Translations under genes and position numbers: made by a program
Notes under the pieces: model-generated
Database searches by the model: none
What the model was told of the DNA's origin: nothing
What the model saw: the letters and a program-made list of their open reading frames with translations, nothing else
NCBI RefSeq assembly: GCF_026340655.1
Contig: NZ_JAPEOZ010000001.1
Span: 7,812,001 to 7,876,000, forward strand
Direction of reading: 5' to 3'
DNA length: 64,000 nucleotides
Source: Streptomyces sp. NBC_01275
GTDB lineage: Bacteria; Actinomycetota; Actinomycetes; Streptomycetales; Streptomycetaceae
Shown here: piece by piece, positions 50,583 to 59,176 of the stretch
Layout: every line of letters starts with the position of its first letter
Numbering within the stretch: the stretch's first letter is position 1

Positions 50583-51308
50583 ATGAACCGAGCTCTCATG
50601 ACCGCATTGGCGGCAGCAGCGTTGGTCGTGTCCGGGGGCAGCACCACCGCCTCCGCTCACGCGGCCCCGCCGCGAACCACGCACGGTCCTTGCCAGTACA
50701 CCCAGACCCCGGACGAGCCGGCGGCGCGGCGGGTTCCCCTCCCGCCCGACCCGCGGCACACCCCCGGTCACGGCACGGTCGGTATGGCTGTCCGGACCAG
50801 CCAGGGCCCGCTCCCGCTGAGTCTGGACCGGGCGAAGGCGCCGTGCACGGTCCAGAGCTTCGTGCACCTGTCGCGGCACCGGTTCTACGACCGTACGGTG
50901 TGCCATCGGCTGACGGCGTATCCGACGCTGAAGGTCCTGCAGTGTGGCGACCCGACCGGCACTGGCGAGGGTGGGCCGGGGTACGCGTACAAGGACGAGC
51001 TGCCGGTGGACCTGCCGCCGGCACCGAGCGATCCGACCGGCGTCCGTCGCCTTTACGGGCGCGGTTTGCTGGCGATGGCCAACGCCGGGCCGAACACGAA
51101 CGGTTCGCAGTTCTTCGTCGTCTACGGCGATTCCGCGCTGCGACCGGACTACACGGTGTTTGGCACGGTCGGTGACGCCGGCCTGAAGACGCTCGACAAG
51201 ATCGCTGCTGGTGGTATCGAGCCAACTACGCAGGACCCGGCGCTTGTCGACGGCACGCCCGTGCTGCGGACCGAGCTGCTCAGCGTCCGGCCGTCCTGCC
51301 GGCCCTGA
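50583..51308 (+). CDS. Secreted cyclophilin-type peptidyl-prolyl isomerase
   Basis: The product has 241 aa from ATG 50583 (GGAGGG at 8 nt; GTG 50574 is too close to it). A signal peptide of about 30 residues ends TTASAHA. The cyclophilin core shows FVHLSRHRFYDRTVCHRLT, GEGGPGYAYKDE, LLAMANAGPNTNGSQFFVVY and YTVFGTV. Residues of the isomerase site are mostly kept (Arg of CHRL, Phe of SQFF). It would act outside the membrane. It has no evident link to its defence neighbours and may be cargo. Confidence 0.85.
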   Translation: MNRALMTALAAAALVVSGGSTTASAHAAPPRTTHGPCQYTQTPDEPAARRVPLPPDPRHTPGHGTVGMAVRTSQGPLPLSLDRAKAPCTVQSFVHLSRHRFYDRTVCHRLTAYPTLKVLQCGDPTGTGEGGPGYAYKDELPVDLPPAPSDPTGVRRLYGRGLLAMANAGPNTNGSQFFVVYGDSALRPDYTVFGTVGDAGLKTLDKIAAGGIEPTTQDPALVDGTPVLRTELLSVRPSCRP

Positions 51309-51675
51309 TGAACTGCATTGCGGTCACCGCGGGTTCAGCGTGCCTGGTCTCACGGTGATGTGAAGGAGCTGTTGCCGACGTCCGCCCAGGTGACGTCGCC
51401 GATGCAGTCGTAGAAGGTGACCGGGTCAGCTGGGAGGCGGTTCACATTTAGGCCAGGCCACCGCCGTTCGAGCCGATGACCACTTGCCCTCCTAGGATCT
51501 TCGTGGAGCGACTTCTGGGAGCGGAGTATGGTGCGGGCCCTACGCCGCAGAGGACTGGTTCACGTGGCTGGCACGGTGGCGCCCGCTGCGGCGCGAGCGT
51601 GGTTCGGCAAACGCGGCGGACGCCGTACGGCGAGCGCTGAGCAGCGGGCCGCAAGCCGCCTCCGTTCGCGACGTC
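51309..51675. other. Stretch before a hypothetical gene, with coding-like sequence
   Basis: The frame of the next gene is open from TAG 51494 and reads VWCGPYAAEDWFTWLARWRP LRRERG, but offers no ATG or GTG before 51676. ATG 51528, with GGAGCGGAGT before it, is one base out of frame. A frameshift near 51530 may have removed the original start. Confidence 0.45.
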
Positions 51676-52146
51676 GTGCAGGACTGGTGGCGCGATCAGG
51701 CCCCGGCCACCGGCGTCACGGTCCGCGACGACATGCGTCAGGAGGTCTTCCGCCCGCTCCCCATCCACCTCGGCGCGCTGGACGAGACTCTGAAGTGGGG
51801 CGGCGAAGCCGCCGAGGCGGCCGATACCCGCATCGACGTCGAGCTGACGGTTCAGCACGGCACGCTGCACGTCTGGCTTGGCCTCGGCAGGGTGGACGTC
51901 CGGGCGGCTTGCGATGATTTCGCCCGCCTGCCGTCGCACACCCTTCCGTACACCGACTGCCTGGTCGGTGACGACCATGTACTGCTGCGCCTGCACGGCG
52001 ATCTCGAGACAGATCCCCTTCATCCCTTGGCCGCCGCAGGCATGGATGCCTACGCCTCCGGGCCGAAGGACCGGCGACGGCTCATTGAGCAAGTCGCTGA
52101 CGGGCCGGGAAGCACAGGGCAAGCAGCCGTATTCGTGAGCCCGTAA
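51676..52146 (+). CDS. Hypothetical protein, possibly N-terminally truncated
   Basis: From GTG 51676 it gives 156 aa starting VQDWWRDQAPATGVTVRDDM and ending GSTGQAAVFVSP. No known domain was recognised. The protein is acidic and likely soluble, with segments such as ELTVQHGTLHVWLGLGRVDV. Coding-like sequence continues upstream in the same frame (51497-51675) without a start. It lies 240 bp before the DUF4365-APAZ gene on the same strand. Confidence 0.5.
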   Translation: MQDWWRDQAPATGVTVRDDMRQEVFRPLPIHLGALDETLKWGGEAAEAADTRIDVELTVQHGTLHVWLGLGRVDVRAACDDFARLPSHTLPYTDCLVGDDHVLLRLHGDLETDPLHPLAAAGMDAYASGPKDRRRLIEQVADGPGSTGQAAVFVSP

Positions 52147-52387
52147 CGCGAGCCGGGCCACGTTCTTCGCTCCGCTTCAGCGTGGCAAGGGCGTGACAGG
52201 TGCCGCTCATTCGCTTTCGTCGTTGGTGACGGTCTCGAAAATGGTGTCGGCACAGGCATTGTCACGGCTGATCGTCAGCGAGCGCTGGATGCGGTCGGGC
52301 CTGACTGTCAGTGGTGCCGCATACCCTGAATGAGCACCTCAGTCGGCTACTTGTCGACGGGCCGTGTCCAGTAAGGAGGGTGGGGCG

Positions 52388-53878
52388 ATGGCTGATCGCA
52401 AGACTGTGACGCGCCAGACGTTCATCGGTGAGAAGGGCATCGCCCTGATCGAGCGACGCTGCCTGGAGATGGGCCACCTCTTCCATCCCCGGCGCGTCGA
52501 TCACGGCATCGACGGACACATCGATCTGGTCGACCCCGACAGCCGTGCCGTGCTGAACCTGACCCTGCTGGTCCAGAGCAAAGCGCAGGACCGACGCTTC
52601 TCTGGCGAGACGGACGACGGCTTCCACTACCTCTGCGACCAGCGCGATCTTGATCACTGGCTGTCCGGCAACTCGCCGGTCATCCTGGTCTTTTCCCACC
52701 CCGAGAGTCATGAGGCGTGGTGGGTGGAGGTCAAGGCGGCGTTCCCGGACGCGGTCAGCCGTGCTGCCCGTCGCGTGGACATCGACAAGCACACCCAGCG
52801 CTTCGACCGGGACGCCGCCCAGGCACTGCTGCGCTTGGCGATGCCGCGGACGACGGGCCTGTACCTGCGGCCCGCGTCGATCACCGAAGTGCTGACCACG
52901 AACCTGCTGCCCGTCATCGAGATGCCGCCGACCGTGCATCTGGCCCCGACGGCCTTCACTGACTACCGCGCGGCCGGTGGCGCACTGGAGACGCAGGGCC
53001 GGCGTGAGTCCGGTTGGATCCTGCGGGACAACCTGGTCCTGTCGTTCCACGACCTGCGGGACTCGCCTTTGCGGGTGCTCTGCGACGGAGATCCCGAGCG
53101 GCACGAGACCAGAGAGTGGGCGGACAGCGACGACCTCGACACCCAGCACCGCTTCGCTGACCTGCTCTCCCGGACCGTTCAGGGCTCCTATCCGGAACTG
53201 CGGTGGCACAAGGACCGCAAGCACATGCACTTTCGCGCGACCTCGCACCTGGGGCCTCGCAAGGCGGGCAAGGGACCCGGATCACGCGGCCGGACCGTGT
53301 TCGGTCCGCACACCTCGAAGTCCGACCCACAGCGCGTCGGCTACTACCACCACGCTGCACTGCGCACGAGATTCCGGCGCCTGGACGGTGTCTGGTATTG
53401 CCAGCTGGAACCGGACTACTGCTTCACCACCGACGGGTACACCGAATACCCTTTCGCCGACCGGCTCCTGGCGGGGATCAAACGTCTCGACCGGCATCCG
53501 GCGGTCCGAGGCTGGACCCGCATGTGGGCCAACTACCTGCGCCAGGAAGCCGACTTGTTTACGGAAGCACGGCCCGTCCAGTTCGGCGAGCTGGCCACCA
53601 TGACGGTCGAGCGCGGTATCGACGACCTGTTGTGGGGGCCGGCGCCGTCCGGGGCCGCACCGGAGGACGACCAGGACACGTCCGCTGGAGGCCAGGAAAG
53701 TCTGGACGCTGTACTGGCTGTCGCGGATGCGGACACCCAGGATCTCCTCAGCCTGCTCAAGGACGGCGAGAGCGACGAGGGCGCTCCTCGGCGAAGAAGC
53801 CCTGGAAGCAAAGCCAGGTCTGCAGGGCTGCGGACGCCCCGTCAGGGACGGGCGAGCGGTGCGAGGCGAGGCCGGTGA
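52388..53878 (+). CDS. DUF4365 nuclease fused to an APAZ-like domain (DREN-APAZ, SPARDA effector)
   Basis: The product has 496 aa from ATG 52388, behind AAGGAGG. Residues 12-150 are DUF4365, a PD-(D/E)XK fold: GEKGIALIERRCLEMGHLFH, DHGIDGHIDLVDP (Asp42, Asp46) and LLVQSKAQD (Gln63, Lys65). Residues about 185-420 resemble the APAZ module that pairs with short Argonautes (YYHHAALRTRFRRLDGVWYC, FTTDGYTEYPFADRLLAGIK RL). An acidic/Arg-rich tail follows. In described SPARDA systems this protein forms a heterodimer with a catalytically dead short Argonaute. On guide-directed recognition of invader DNA it degrades nucleic acid non-specifically, killing the cell. GTGA overlap with the Argonaute gene supports the same complex here. 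Confidence 0.8.
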   Translation: MADRKTVTRQTFIGEKGIALIERRCLEMGHLFHPRRVDHGIDGHIDLVDPDSRAVLNLTLLVQSKAQDRRFSGETDDGFHYLCDQRDLDHWLSGNSPVILVFSHPESHEAWWVEVKAAFPDAVSRAARRVDIDKHTQRFDRDAAQALLRLAMPRTTGLYLRPASITEVLTTNLLPVIEMPPTVHLAPTAFTDYRAAGGALETQGRRESGWILRDNLVLSFHDLRDSPLRVLCDGDPERHETREWADSDDLDTQHRFADLLSRTVQGSYPELRWHKDRKHMHFRATSHLGPRKAGKGPGSRGRTVFGPHTSKSDPQRVGYYHHAALRTRFRRLDGVWYCQLEPDYCFTTDGYTEYPFADRLLAGIKRLDRHPAVRGWTRMWANYLRQEADLFTEARPVQFGELATMTVERGIDDLLWGPAPSGAAPEDDQDTSAGGQESLDAVLAVADADTQDLLSLLKDGESDEGAPRRRSPGSKARSAGLRTPRQGRASGARRGR

Positions 53879-55329
53879 TCAGCTCGGTGATCCTTGACGA
53901 ACCAGAACTGGAATTCGGCGGAGCGGCCCGGCACATCGATCCACGGTTCGGGATCACGAACTACGGCCCCGCCGATCTCGGCGCGGCCGACGCGCCCAGG
54001 GCGATCCGCGTCGGCCTGGTCGGTCCTGCGGACCAACTCGACGGGCTGCGCCGATGGCTGGAGCGCTGCCGGGAACCCATCGCGGCCAAGGACGAGAAGT
54101 ACCCGCATCTCTTCCCGGAATTCCCCGGCTGCGACACCGACCGCGGTCTGCACACCACCCTTGTCTTCAGCGACCGCAACACGCGGGCGATCAGCAGCCG
54201 CGACCTGCGCGCCATCGAGACCGCCGGCCAGCCGGCAGCCCTGACCAAGGCCGTGAGCATTTACGCGGAAGAGATCAGGACCCTGGCTGACGAGAACCGT
54301 GTCGACGTCCTCCTGGTCGCCAGACCCGAGCAGCTCATCGACACCGCCGGCCGATCAGCCCGCGGCCCGAAGGAGGCCGACGAGCTTCCAGCCCGGGACG
54401 CGCTCGACGAGCCGCCCCCGGCCCAGTTCGCCAACTTCCACGACCTGCTCAAAGCCCGGCTGCTGCACCTGCGCCAGCCCATCCAGATCATCCGACGCAG
54501 CACCTGGGACGAAGCCACCCGGCCTCCCGAGGGTCACAGTCGCCAGGACGAGGCCAGCCGGGCCTGGAACCTGCACGTCGCCCTCTACTACAAGGCCGGT
54601 GGAGTCCCGTGGCGCCTCCTGCGCAGTCCCGCTGACCTCACGACCTGCTACGTCGGTGTCGCCTTCTACCGCAGCGACGACGGGAGCTCTCTGAGCACCT
54701 CCGTCGCGCAGGTATTCAACGAACGCGGGGACGGCGTGATCGTGCGCGGAGGGCCGGCGAGGATCAGCCGCACCGACCGCCAGCCCCACCTGGCCCGCGC
54801 CGACGCGCACGCCCTCCTGGTCCACGCCCTGGACGCCTACCGGCGCGAGCACCACACCGCACCCGCGCGCATCGTGCTGCACAAGACCTCGGCCTTCACC
54901 GACGACGAGGCAGGCGGCTTCCAAGATGCCGCGGACGAACGGTTCATCGACACGCTGGAGATGAGCTGGATCACCAGCAGCGAAGGAGCCGCAGCCTTCC
55001 GTCCCGGAGACGCACCGCCCCTGCGCGGCACCCTCGTCACCCTCGGCGAACGCGAACTCGCGCTGTACGCCACCGGCAGCATCGAGTTCTACCGAACCTA
55101 CCCCGGCATGTACATTCCGCGCCCGATCGGCATCAGGCCCGTGACCCCCACCCGCAACCCCCGCGAACTGGCCGCCGAAGTCCTCGCCCTGACCAAGATG
55201 AACTGGAACCAGACCCGCCTCGACGGGCGCCTCCCCGTCACCCTGCGCACGGCCAACCAGGTCAAATCCGTCCTGCGCTTCTGCCCGCCCGACCAGGCTG
55301 TCGCCACCCGCTACGCCCACTACATGTAG
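53875..55329 (+). CDS. Short prokaryotic Argonaute (MID-PIWI), SPARDA type
   Basis: The product has 484 aa from GTG 53875, which overlaps the stop of the DUF4365-APAZ gene. The length fits short pAgos made only of MID and PIWI. Family-typical segments include LEFGGAARHIDPRFGITNYG P near the start, VALYYKAGGVPWRLL and YVGVAFYRS, ARIVLHKTSAFTDDEAGGF, and the C-terminal PIWI end KMNWNQTRLDGRLPVTLRTA with the final YAHYM. The DEDX slicer tetrad is not evident, as expected for inactive short pAgos. It would bind a guide and detect plasmid or phage DNA, then trigger its nuclease partner. The open frame before 53875 is antisense/shadow of the partner gene. Confidence 0.82.
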   Translation: MISSVILDEPELEFGGAARHIDPRFGITNYGPADLGAADAPRAIRVGLVGPADQLDGLRRWLERCREPIAAKDEKYPHLFPEFPGCDTDRGLHTTLVFSDRNTRAISSRDLRAIETAGQPAALTKAVSIYAEEIRTLADENRVDVLLVARPEQLIDTAGRSARGPKEADELPARDALDEPPPAQFANFHDLLKARLLHLRQPIQIIRRSTWDEATRPPEGHSRQDEASRAWNLHVALYYKAGGVPWRLLRSPADLTTCYVGVAFYRSDDGSSLSTSVAQVFNERGDGVIVRGGPARISRTDRQPHLARADAHALLVHALDAYRREHHTAPARIVLHKTSAFTDDEAGGFQDAADERFIDTLEMSWITSSEGAAAFRPGDAPPLRGTLVTLGERELALYATGSIEFYRTYPGMYIPRPIGIRPVTPTRNPRELAAEVLALTKMNWNQTRLDGRLPVTLRTANQVKSVLRFCPPDQAVATRYAHYM

Positions 55330-55344
55330 TCAGCCGACCGGGCG

Positions 55345-55908
55345 ATTCGCTTTCCGCTGGCCGGGCCCGCACGCCGATCCGTTCCGGCGCGTCGCACGCC
55401 CGTGGTGCGGGTGCGCGGCCGGTCCTGGCGCGCTGGTCGATCGCCGCCATGTGCTGCTACCGGCCGGGCGACTCCTCCCGGTTGATCTACCGGCTGCGCC
55501 AGCACCGCAAGCACCGGGGTGCAGTACGCAACAGCCTCGCTTGGGCCGACTACCGCGACCTGGTCCTGCGCCCCACATCTAGCTCAAAGCCCCTATCGTC
55601 CTGATCTGGGACGACCTCAACACCCGTCGGTCCGCCGGGATGCGCGAGTACGCGAACAAACTCGACTGGTTCGCTATTGCCCAATTACCCTCCTACGCAC
55701 CAGATCTGAAACCGGTGTAGGTGTCTGGTCGCTGTTAAGGCGCGGTCCGCTGGCCAACACCGCCTTCACCGACGACGACCATCTCGAACGCACCCTCCGC
55801 TGGGGTCTGCGTCATATTCAGCTCCGCCCAGACCTGAGCGGCGGGTGTCTTGCCGGCACTGGACTCAAGCTCACGCATCAGCCGACAACACTCCGAAGAG
55901 TTCAGTGA
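55345..55908 (+). pseudogene. Degraded IS630-family transposase
   Basis: Pieces in three frames are recognisable. RVRGRSWARWSIAAMCCYRP GD, RLIYRLRQHRKH and LAWADYRDLVLR come first. IVLIWDDLNTRRSAGMREYA, WFAIAQLPSYAPDLKPV and then VWSLLRRGPLANTAFTDDDH and LERTLRWGLRHIQLRPDL follow. This is the DDE domain of Streptomyces IS630 elements (WDNLNTH..., QLPSYAPDLNPVE-x-WS). Frameshifts and a stop at about 55580 inactivate it. It separates the Argonaute pair from the next genes. Confidence 0.8.
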
Positions 55909-56003
55909 CTCAGACACCAGGGGGCAAGTAACTCGCCGGTACTGGTCAGGGCCGTCACGCTCCGCCCATACGATCGACCCCACACGGACGTTGAGGGGGA
56001 TGC

Positions 56004-57014
56004 ATGAACCCGATAGCGCGGAGCCCGTTTGGCCCCGCAGCAGAGCAGCACTGCAACATCAAGGCCCATGCTGAGCTGGCGTTGCTCGACGAGAACGTTA
56101 AGAACCTGTCCAAGGCACTCGTGGAGGAATACAGGAAGGAGACCGCGAAGTACCAGCACCTTGCTGAAATGGAAAGGGACGCGCGCCGCGAGGCCGAGAC
56201 TAGGGCAAGGTCCTACGCCAAAGTGATCGACCAGCATGATGACCTCAAAGCGAAACTCGAATCGATGATCCCTGACTTGGTGCAGGAAGTGCAGCACCTG
56301 CCGAAGGAACCCGAGGTCGCTGAGTTGGAAGCTCAGCTCAGGGCGGCGGAGAAGGAGCGGGGCAGCCTCGCCGAGCTGCTCAGAGCTGCAGAGGAGGAGC
56401 GAGACACAGCCCTGCGCGCCCGTGACACTGCCATCGCACGCCTGCGACCCCGGCAGGAGGACGGCATTGTGGTGGGAGACGCGGAGGCCCTCCAGCTGAG
56501 GTTGGATGCACCCACCCTTTGCGGCGTCCTCGAACAAGCGAAGCATTATTGCACGCTGCTCGTGATCACCGCTGACCCTGACGAGGCCGAACGGCTGGAG
56601 CACCATCAAAAGGCGTCGCTCTGGAGGAATCGCCTTGCAGACGCCCTCGCGATGATCCAGACGTACGCCGAGGATAAGAATCTGACCAGGGCGCGCGGCC
56701 GCGGGGCGGGCCCTGACTTCGCCAACCTGAGGGCGTACTGCGGCAGCCGCCCATCCCCGTTGCTCTCACCAGTCAAGGTGATTCTGAACGAGGGGAAGTT
56801 CGCCAGCAGCAGCCCTCGCGGCAAGGCTGACAGGAGACTCCGGGTCCCCGAGGACATCGACCCGTCGGGATACGCGGCAATGCTGGAACACATCCGCATC
56901 GGCGACGGAGCGCCACCTGCACCGCGCTTGCACTACCTCGATGACACGGATCAAAGCGGCCTGATCGTCGTGGGATTCTTCGGTGAACACCTGCACAACG
57001 CCAGCACCAACTAA
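56004..57014 (+). CDS. Coiled-coil protein of unknown function
   Basis: The product has 336 aa, with GAGGGGG before ATG 56004. Residues about 40-150 form a long coiled coil (VEEYRKETAKYQHLAEMERD; VAELEAQLRAAEKERGSLAE LL). A mixed C-terminal half has no recognised motif. The ending ALMIEHIRIG-like helix and DQSGLIVVGFFGEHLHNAST could be a small globular domain. It has no partner in an operon. Its place in the island suggests a defence or element-maintenance role, which is only context. Confidence 0.65.
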   Translation: MNPIARSPFGPAAEQHCNIKAHAELALLDENVKNLSKALVEEYRKETAKYQHLAEMERDARREAETRARSYAKVIDQHDDLKAKLESMIPDLVQEVQHLPKEPEVAELEAQLRAAEKERGSLAELLRAAEEERDTALRARDTAIARLRPRQEDGIVVGDAEALQLRLDAPTLCGVLEQAKHYCTLLVITADPDEAERLEHHQKASLWRNRLADALAMIQTYAEDKNLTRARGRGAGPDFANLRAYCGSRPSPLLSPVKVILNEGKFASSSPRGKADRRLRVPEDIDPSGYAAMLEHIRIGDGAPPAPRLHYLDDTDQSGLIVVGFFGEHLHNASTN

Positions 57015-57074
57015 CAGGGGAGACCAGAAAAACAGGCCCCGAACTCCCCTCTGCTCCCAAACGCAAGGTAGCCG

Positions 57075-57500
57075 TCAGGGACTCAGCGAGCGGGATCTGC
57101 GATTTCGGCTGGCGGGGCACAGTCTCCTGTCGAGGTGTCCGTAGGCCGAGGACCAGGGCGCTCCCAACAGGTATGCGATCTGCTGGACGGTCTTCTCCCG
57201 GGCGTCGTAGAGCTGCTGGGCGAGCTTGGCCTGGTCGGGAGTGAGCTTGGGCCCGGGCTCCCGGACCGGCCGCGGGCCCTCGCGGAGGCGAGCCCGTCGT
57301 TGGTGTTCGTCACGATCAGCTCGCGCTGGGGCCCGGCGAGCACGGACAACATCCCGAAAATCGCCTGCCCTTCGATAGTGGAGATGACGATGCTGCCCTG
57401 CTCGATGACGTGCAGAACTCGCCAGCCCGCTGGCTGGGCTGGACCCGCGATCGGCAATCGACCACGCGCGCGGAAGCTGGTGGACGTATGTGGGCGGCGC
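57075..57500 (-). pseudogene. Degraded serine resolvase, C-terminal half
   Basis: The minus strand reads LHVIEQGSIVISTIEGQAIF GMLSVLAGPQRELIVTNTND GLASARARG. After a frameshift it reads PKLTPDQAKLAQQLYDAREK TVQQIAYLLG and SAYGHLDRR. This is the E helix and HTH of Tn3-type resolvases. The N-terminal catalytic Ser part is missing. Confidence 0.75.
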
Positions 57501-57603
57501 TGCACTGCCGTGCTGGAAGGCCGGAGGCAGGGCCAACGCGAGCGAGTCGGTGTCAGGGACGGGGCCGATACTCGGGTGGTTTATCAGGTGAGAGGGTGTC
57601 AGT

Positions 57604-58221
57604 GTGAAGGAGTTGCAGAACGGCATAACCCGCCTACTGCCCGACGTAGTCAAGGCGGAGCTTGAACCAGAGAGCTGCCCGACCTGGTTGCGGCGGCCAG
57701 GGCGGACCGAGTGCGTCGGCATGTGGGAGACGGTCGCGGCCATCTACGGAGCGCTCACTGGGCTGGTCCTGCCGGAGCAGGCCCCTTCTCGCGAGCGGCG
57801 GAGCCTGGACGTCCTGCTGACCTACGAGAACGGGCAGCAGCAGATCCTGGAGGTTGACGAGAAGCAGCACTTCACCGCTGCCCGCGCTCTGACTCTGGAG
57901 TACTACCCGGCAGGCGTGAAGCTCGGCTTCGACGCCGCTCGATGGTTGGCCCGCTCGCAGGCTTTGACCGGGCGTGAACCCGGCGGCGGCTTCGGCAAGT
58001 CAAAGCCGCCGTTGTTCCCTGGCGAGGGCGGGCGCCATCGGCAACGCGCCTTCCGGGACGCACTGGCGGATCTGCTGCCGCCCGTGCACGGCTGGCTCCC
58101 GACCGTCCGGATCAGCGATACGGAGGTCACTGCCATCGCCGCTGCACCGGATCCGGTCTCGTCGCTCAGGACACTGCTTGTTGAACGCGGGGTACCGGCT
58201 GCGTGTCTCGCCTCTGAGTGA
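57604..58221 (+). CDS. Hypothetical protein with a possible nuclease-like core
   Basis: The product has 205 aa from GTG 57604, with GAGAGGG upstream. The segment RRSLDVLLTYENGQQQILEV DEKQHF has an Asp, then E-x-D-E-K, spaced as in Vsr/PD-(D/E)XK-type enzymes, followed by a helix with conserved-looking aromatic residues (TLEYYPAGVKLGFDAARW). No named family is recognised. It is followed by two strong hairpins and a convergent excisionase-like gene. Confidence 0.6.
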   Translation: MKELQNGITRLLPDVVKAELEPESCPTWLRRPGRTECVGMWETVAAIYGALTGLVLPEQAPSRERRSLDVLLTYENGQQQILEVDEKQHFTAARALTLEYYPAGVKLGFDAARWLARSQALTGREPGGGFGKSKPPLFPGEGGRHRQRAFRDALADLLPPVHGWLPTVRISDTEVTAIAAAPDPVSSLRTLLVERGVPAACLASE

Positions 58222-58261
58222 GACGGCGCGGCGGCCCCCGCCGTTCAATGGCAGAAGCGAA

Positions 58262-58342
58262 GCGCCCGGCCGGCTCATCTGCCGGCCGGGCGCACTGCTG
58301 CCGCCTTTGAGACGACGAAGCCCGCCGGAAAACTCCGGCGGG
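58262..58342. terminator. Two consecutive hairpins between convergent genes
   Basis: The first has perfect 12-bp arms (58262-58273, 58282-58293) with an 8-nt loop. The second has 9-bp arms (58321-58329, 58334-58342) with loop AAAC. They lie between the plus-strand gene ending at 58221 and the minus-strand gene ending at 58361, and can stop transcription both ways. Confidence 0.75.
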
Positions 58343-58360
58343 GCGTCTGCGCACGGCGGG

Positions 58361-58636
58361 CTACGACGGCGTGCAGTGTCCGGCGAGGGCACCGTTGTAC
58401 TCCGGCTCTCCGCTTTCCAGGACGCGGAGCAAGGATGCGGTGACGACACGTGTTGTACGGCCGATCCGTAGCACGCGGCACGGGAACTCCCCGCGACGCA
58501 CCAGGTCGTAGCCTTTCGCCCGAGAGAACCCCAACGCTCTGGAGGCGTCTTGCACGCTCCCCGTTCCGTCCCAGGTGGCGCGGATGTGCGTTGGGCTGTA
58601 GCGGGTGCCTTGCACCTCGTTGGTCTGTCCGTGCAA
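58361..58636 (-). CDS. Excisionase-like helix-turn-helix protein
   Basis: The product has 91 aa. The winged-HTH segment is SVQDASRALGFSRAKGYDLV, followed by RRGEFPCRVLRIGRTTRVVT ASLL, the usual layout of MerR-like excisionases in actinobacterial integrative elements. It lies at the opposite end of the island from the integrase. On a circular excised form it would be next to the integrase and divergent from it, which supports an Xis role. Confidence 0.8.
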   Translation of the reverse strand: MHGQTNEVQGTRYSPTHIRATWDGTGSVQDASRALGFSRAKGYDLVRRGEFPCRVLRIGRTTRVVTASLLRVLESGEPEYNGALAGHCTPS

Positions 58637-59176
58637 TTCGGATTCTCCGATTGTTAAGACGGTGCTTGCGGATCACGGTGCCGACCCGGAAATTGACTAA
58701 ACAACAAGTGACGTAAGTGAGGTCACCTGCATTGCGGGGCTGCGGCTGATGCCGATGAGCAAGCCCCCCCGGTGCAAGGTCGACTCCATGCCCGGGTGTA
58801 CTCGGGATGCTGCTACGCGCCTTACGGGACCTTGAGTGCTCACGGCACCTGTTCGCAGGAGCTCTGCGGCAGCGCAGAGCGCTGACAGACGCGCGACGCT
58901 TGGAATTGACAGCCGTCTTGGCGGTCCCTTTCGACGTAGGGGCAGGTAGTGGCGGTGGACCATCAATGATCCGCAGGAGCGCCGGTTTGGCTAACCGGCG
59001 ATCCTGGGCTATGTTGCTTCGCTTCGAAGCTGTCTGGGCCCATATGCGTCCACTCGTGTGGACCGACTGCTGCAGCCCGGGCCCGTTTCTTGCTGCCCTC
59101 TCCCGGGAAACACCGGTGGAGCTCGGCGCCGTAACTGCCCCGGCCTTCCGCCACTCCGTCGGGGCAACGGCACCGA
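58637..59176. other. Gene-poor right border of the integrated island
   Basis: No protein gene is supported. The stretch includes the right hairpin repeat (58959-59020). A promoter for the excisionase-like gene should lie near 58650-58720. Confidence 0.4.
58959..59020 (-). repeat. Hairpin repeat, right copy
   Basis: On the minus strand this reads GAAGCAACATAGCCCAGGAT, then CGCCGGTTAGCCAAACCGGCG and TGCGGATCATTGATGG. It matches 37181-37241 in inverted orientation, with the stem identical and the flanks diverged. Confidence 0.65.

Noticed and set aside
53203..53874. Open frame upstream of the Argonaute start, suggesting a 708-aa protein
   Set aside because: It overlaps the DUF4365-APAZ gene in another frame and lacks an Argonaute N/PAZ signature. 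The GTG in the GTGA overlap is the natural start.
37181..59020. The two hairpin repeats as attL and attR
   Set aside because: They are in inverted orientation, whereas integrase-mediated attachment sites would be direct repeats.
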